The notes beneath the pieces were generated by a model that worked only from the letters and a program-made list of their open reading frames with translations, was not told the origin of the DNA and ran no database searches. The position numbers and the translations under genes are program-made. A stretch of 25,542 bases of DNA from a virus, in the IMG/VR virus record IMGVR_UViG_3300031772_000251, positions 1 to 25,542 of that record. One strand, written 5' to 3'. The stretch's first letter is position 1. Each line of letters begins with the position of its first letter. Positions 25,093 through 25,542 of this stretch are shown here, one piece after another.

Positions 25093-25542
25093 CTAGATCT
25101 TGGGTTGAGGCTTAAATCTTGGGTTGATACCGGCAGAAGGGGGTTTATCCAGAATCGTAGCCAAACCCGACGCATCAAAGGGCTCTCGTTTGCGTACCTC
25201 CACAGGCCCCTGCGGTTGATCAGGGCGGTACACTTCGATCAAACCATGACTGTCGGCAGCCCCTTCCAAAGCGGCAATCTCAGCCCCACGCTTCAATGCA
25301 GGTGACGTGTCTTGAGATGCCTGTGCTGCCACCACCGGTACCGGCGTACGAGATGCGATCACCTGTTGTAGGGTCAAATGTGGATCCATGGGACGACCCG
25401 CAGACGGGCGGGCTTGATCAGCAGCGGCTTGATCAGCAGCGGCTTGCTGAATAGCGGCTTCTGCCGCAGCAGAGGCTTGATCAGCAGAGGCTTGCTGAAT
25501 AGCGGCTTCTGCCGCAGCAGCGGCTTGATCAGCAGCGGCTTG
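25093..25542 (-). CDS. C-terminal part of an Ala/Gln-rich repeat protein, cut by the right edge
   Basis: The frame is open from the window edge to TAG at 25093-25095, giving at least 149 residues. The ATG at 25387-25389 is internal: 51 more codons upstream stay open in the same frame and carry a regular repeat. The repeat unit is 16 residues, with the pattern QA(A/S)ADQA(A/S)AAAEAAIQ. It is likely a long alpha helix or coiled coil. The last ~98 residues are non-repetitive with many Pro residues, for example VYRPDQPQGPVEVRKRE, and end in FKPQPKI. Function is unknown. It lies just before the 425-residue protein and the tape measure, so a tail or assembly role is possible. The true start lies outside the window. 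Confidence 0.8.
   Translation of the reverse strand, partial: QAAADQAAAAAEAAIQQASADQASAAAEAAIQQAAADQAAADQARPSAGRPMDPHLTLQQVIASRTPVPVVAAQASQDTSPALKRGAEIAALEGAADSHGLIEVYRPDQPQGPVEVRKREPFDASGLATILDKPPSAGINPRFKPQPKI
25419..25542 (-). repeat. 48-bp tandem coding repeat running off the right edge
   Basis: Two full units are seen at 25542-25495 and 25494-25447. They differ only at two GCT/TCT codons (Ala/Ser). A third unit matches for its first 28 bases (25446-25419) and then passes into a 15-bp sub-repeat coding for QAAAD. All units are in frame with the gene. The array may continue beyond the window. Confidence 0.9.

Noticed and set aside
25093-25114. Programmed -1 frameshift joining the Ala/Gln-rich protein to the 425-residue protein
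   Set aside because: The 425-residue frame is the -1 frame, but it has a TAA at 25112-25114, leaving only about 16 bases for slippage. No proper slippery heptamer is present there, and the 425-residue gene has its own ATG.
25419-25542. CRISPR array
   Set aside because: Repeats are contiguous, without spacers, in frame with a protein, and have a 48-base period that codes for a 16-residue unit.

Overview
The window is a solid block of virion-structure genes from a tailed bacteriophage with a contractile (myovirus-type) tail. It holds fifteen genes, all on the minus strand, read from the right edge to the left. The protein set is tape measure, tube/hub adaptors, a peptidoglycan peptidase, a hub, an OB-fold/beta-helix spike, a gp25-like wedge protein and several very large beta-rich baseplate or fibre proteins. 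This is a tail-and-baseplate module. The host cannot be named from the sequence. The clear Shine-Dalgarno sites (GGAGG) and the M23 peptidase point to a bacterium with peptidoglycan. G+C looks a little above one half by eye. The size of the proteins (2134, 1207, 1182, 729 and 717 residues) suggests a large phage genome.

Right to left, which is the direction of transcription: (1) 25542-25093, the C-terminal part of an Ala/Gln-rich repeat protein whose start lies outside the window. (2) 25087-23810, a 425-residue protein of unknown function in the slot where tail assembly chaperones usually sit. (3) 23806-20258, the tape measure protein. (4) 20246-19497 and 19490-17730, a paralogous pair sharing a domain of about 150 residues; the second copy has gained an intact M23 peptidase domain. 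(5) 17730-14107, a hub protein with a long coiled-coil tail. (6) 14103-11950, a spike ending in an octad-repeat needle. (7) 11953-11462, a free-standing HNH endonuclease. (8) 11462-10884, a hydrophobic Gly-rich protein made of three repeats. (9) 10881-4477, a giant 2134-residue modular beta protein. (10) 4480-4289, a 63-residue protein. (11) 4282-2093, a 729-residue protein with long hydrophobic helices at both ends. (12) 2050-1313, a helical protein of about 245 residues. (13) 1312-233, a gp25-like wedge protein. (14) 231-1, the N-terminus of a beta-rich protein that runs off the left edge.

The genes are packed end to end. Gaps run from 0 to 11 bases apart from one of 42 (27 if the upstream GTG of that gene is used), and several junctions are ATGA, TGATG or TAGTG overlaps. 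I saw no internal promoter, terminator, RNA gene or plus-strand gene, so the block looks like one long late transcript with translational coupling. The tape measure should set tail length; the adaptor pair probably joins the tube to the hub; the spike and M23 enzyme should breach the envelope; the 2134-, 729-, 245- and 359-residue proteins and the left partial protein probably build the baseplate wedges and periphery.

The points most worth a second look are the adaptor duplication with peptidase gain, the three-fold repeat protein beside a trimeric spike, the repeat families in the 2134-residue protein, and the HNH gene inserted with overlapping start and stop codons on both sides.
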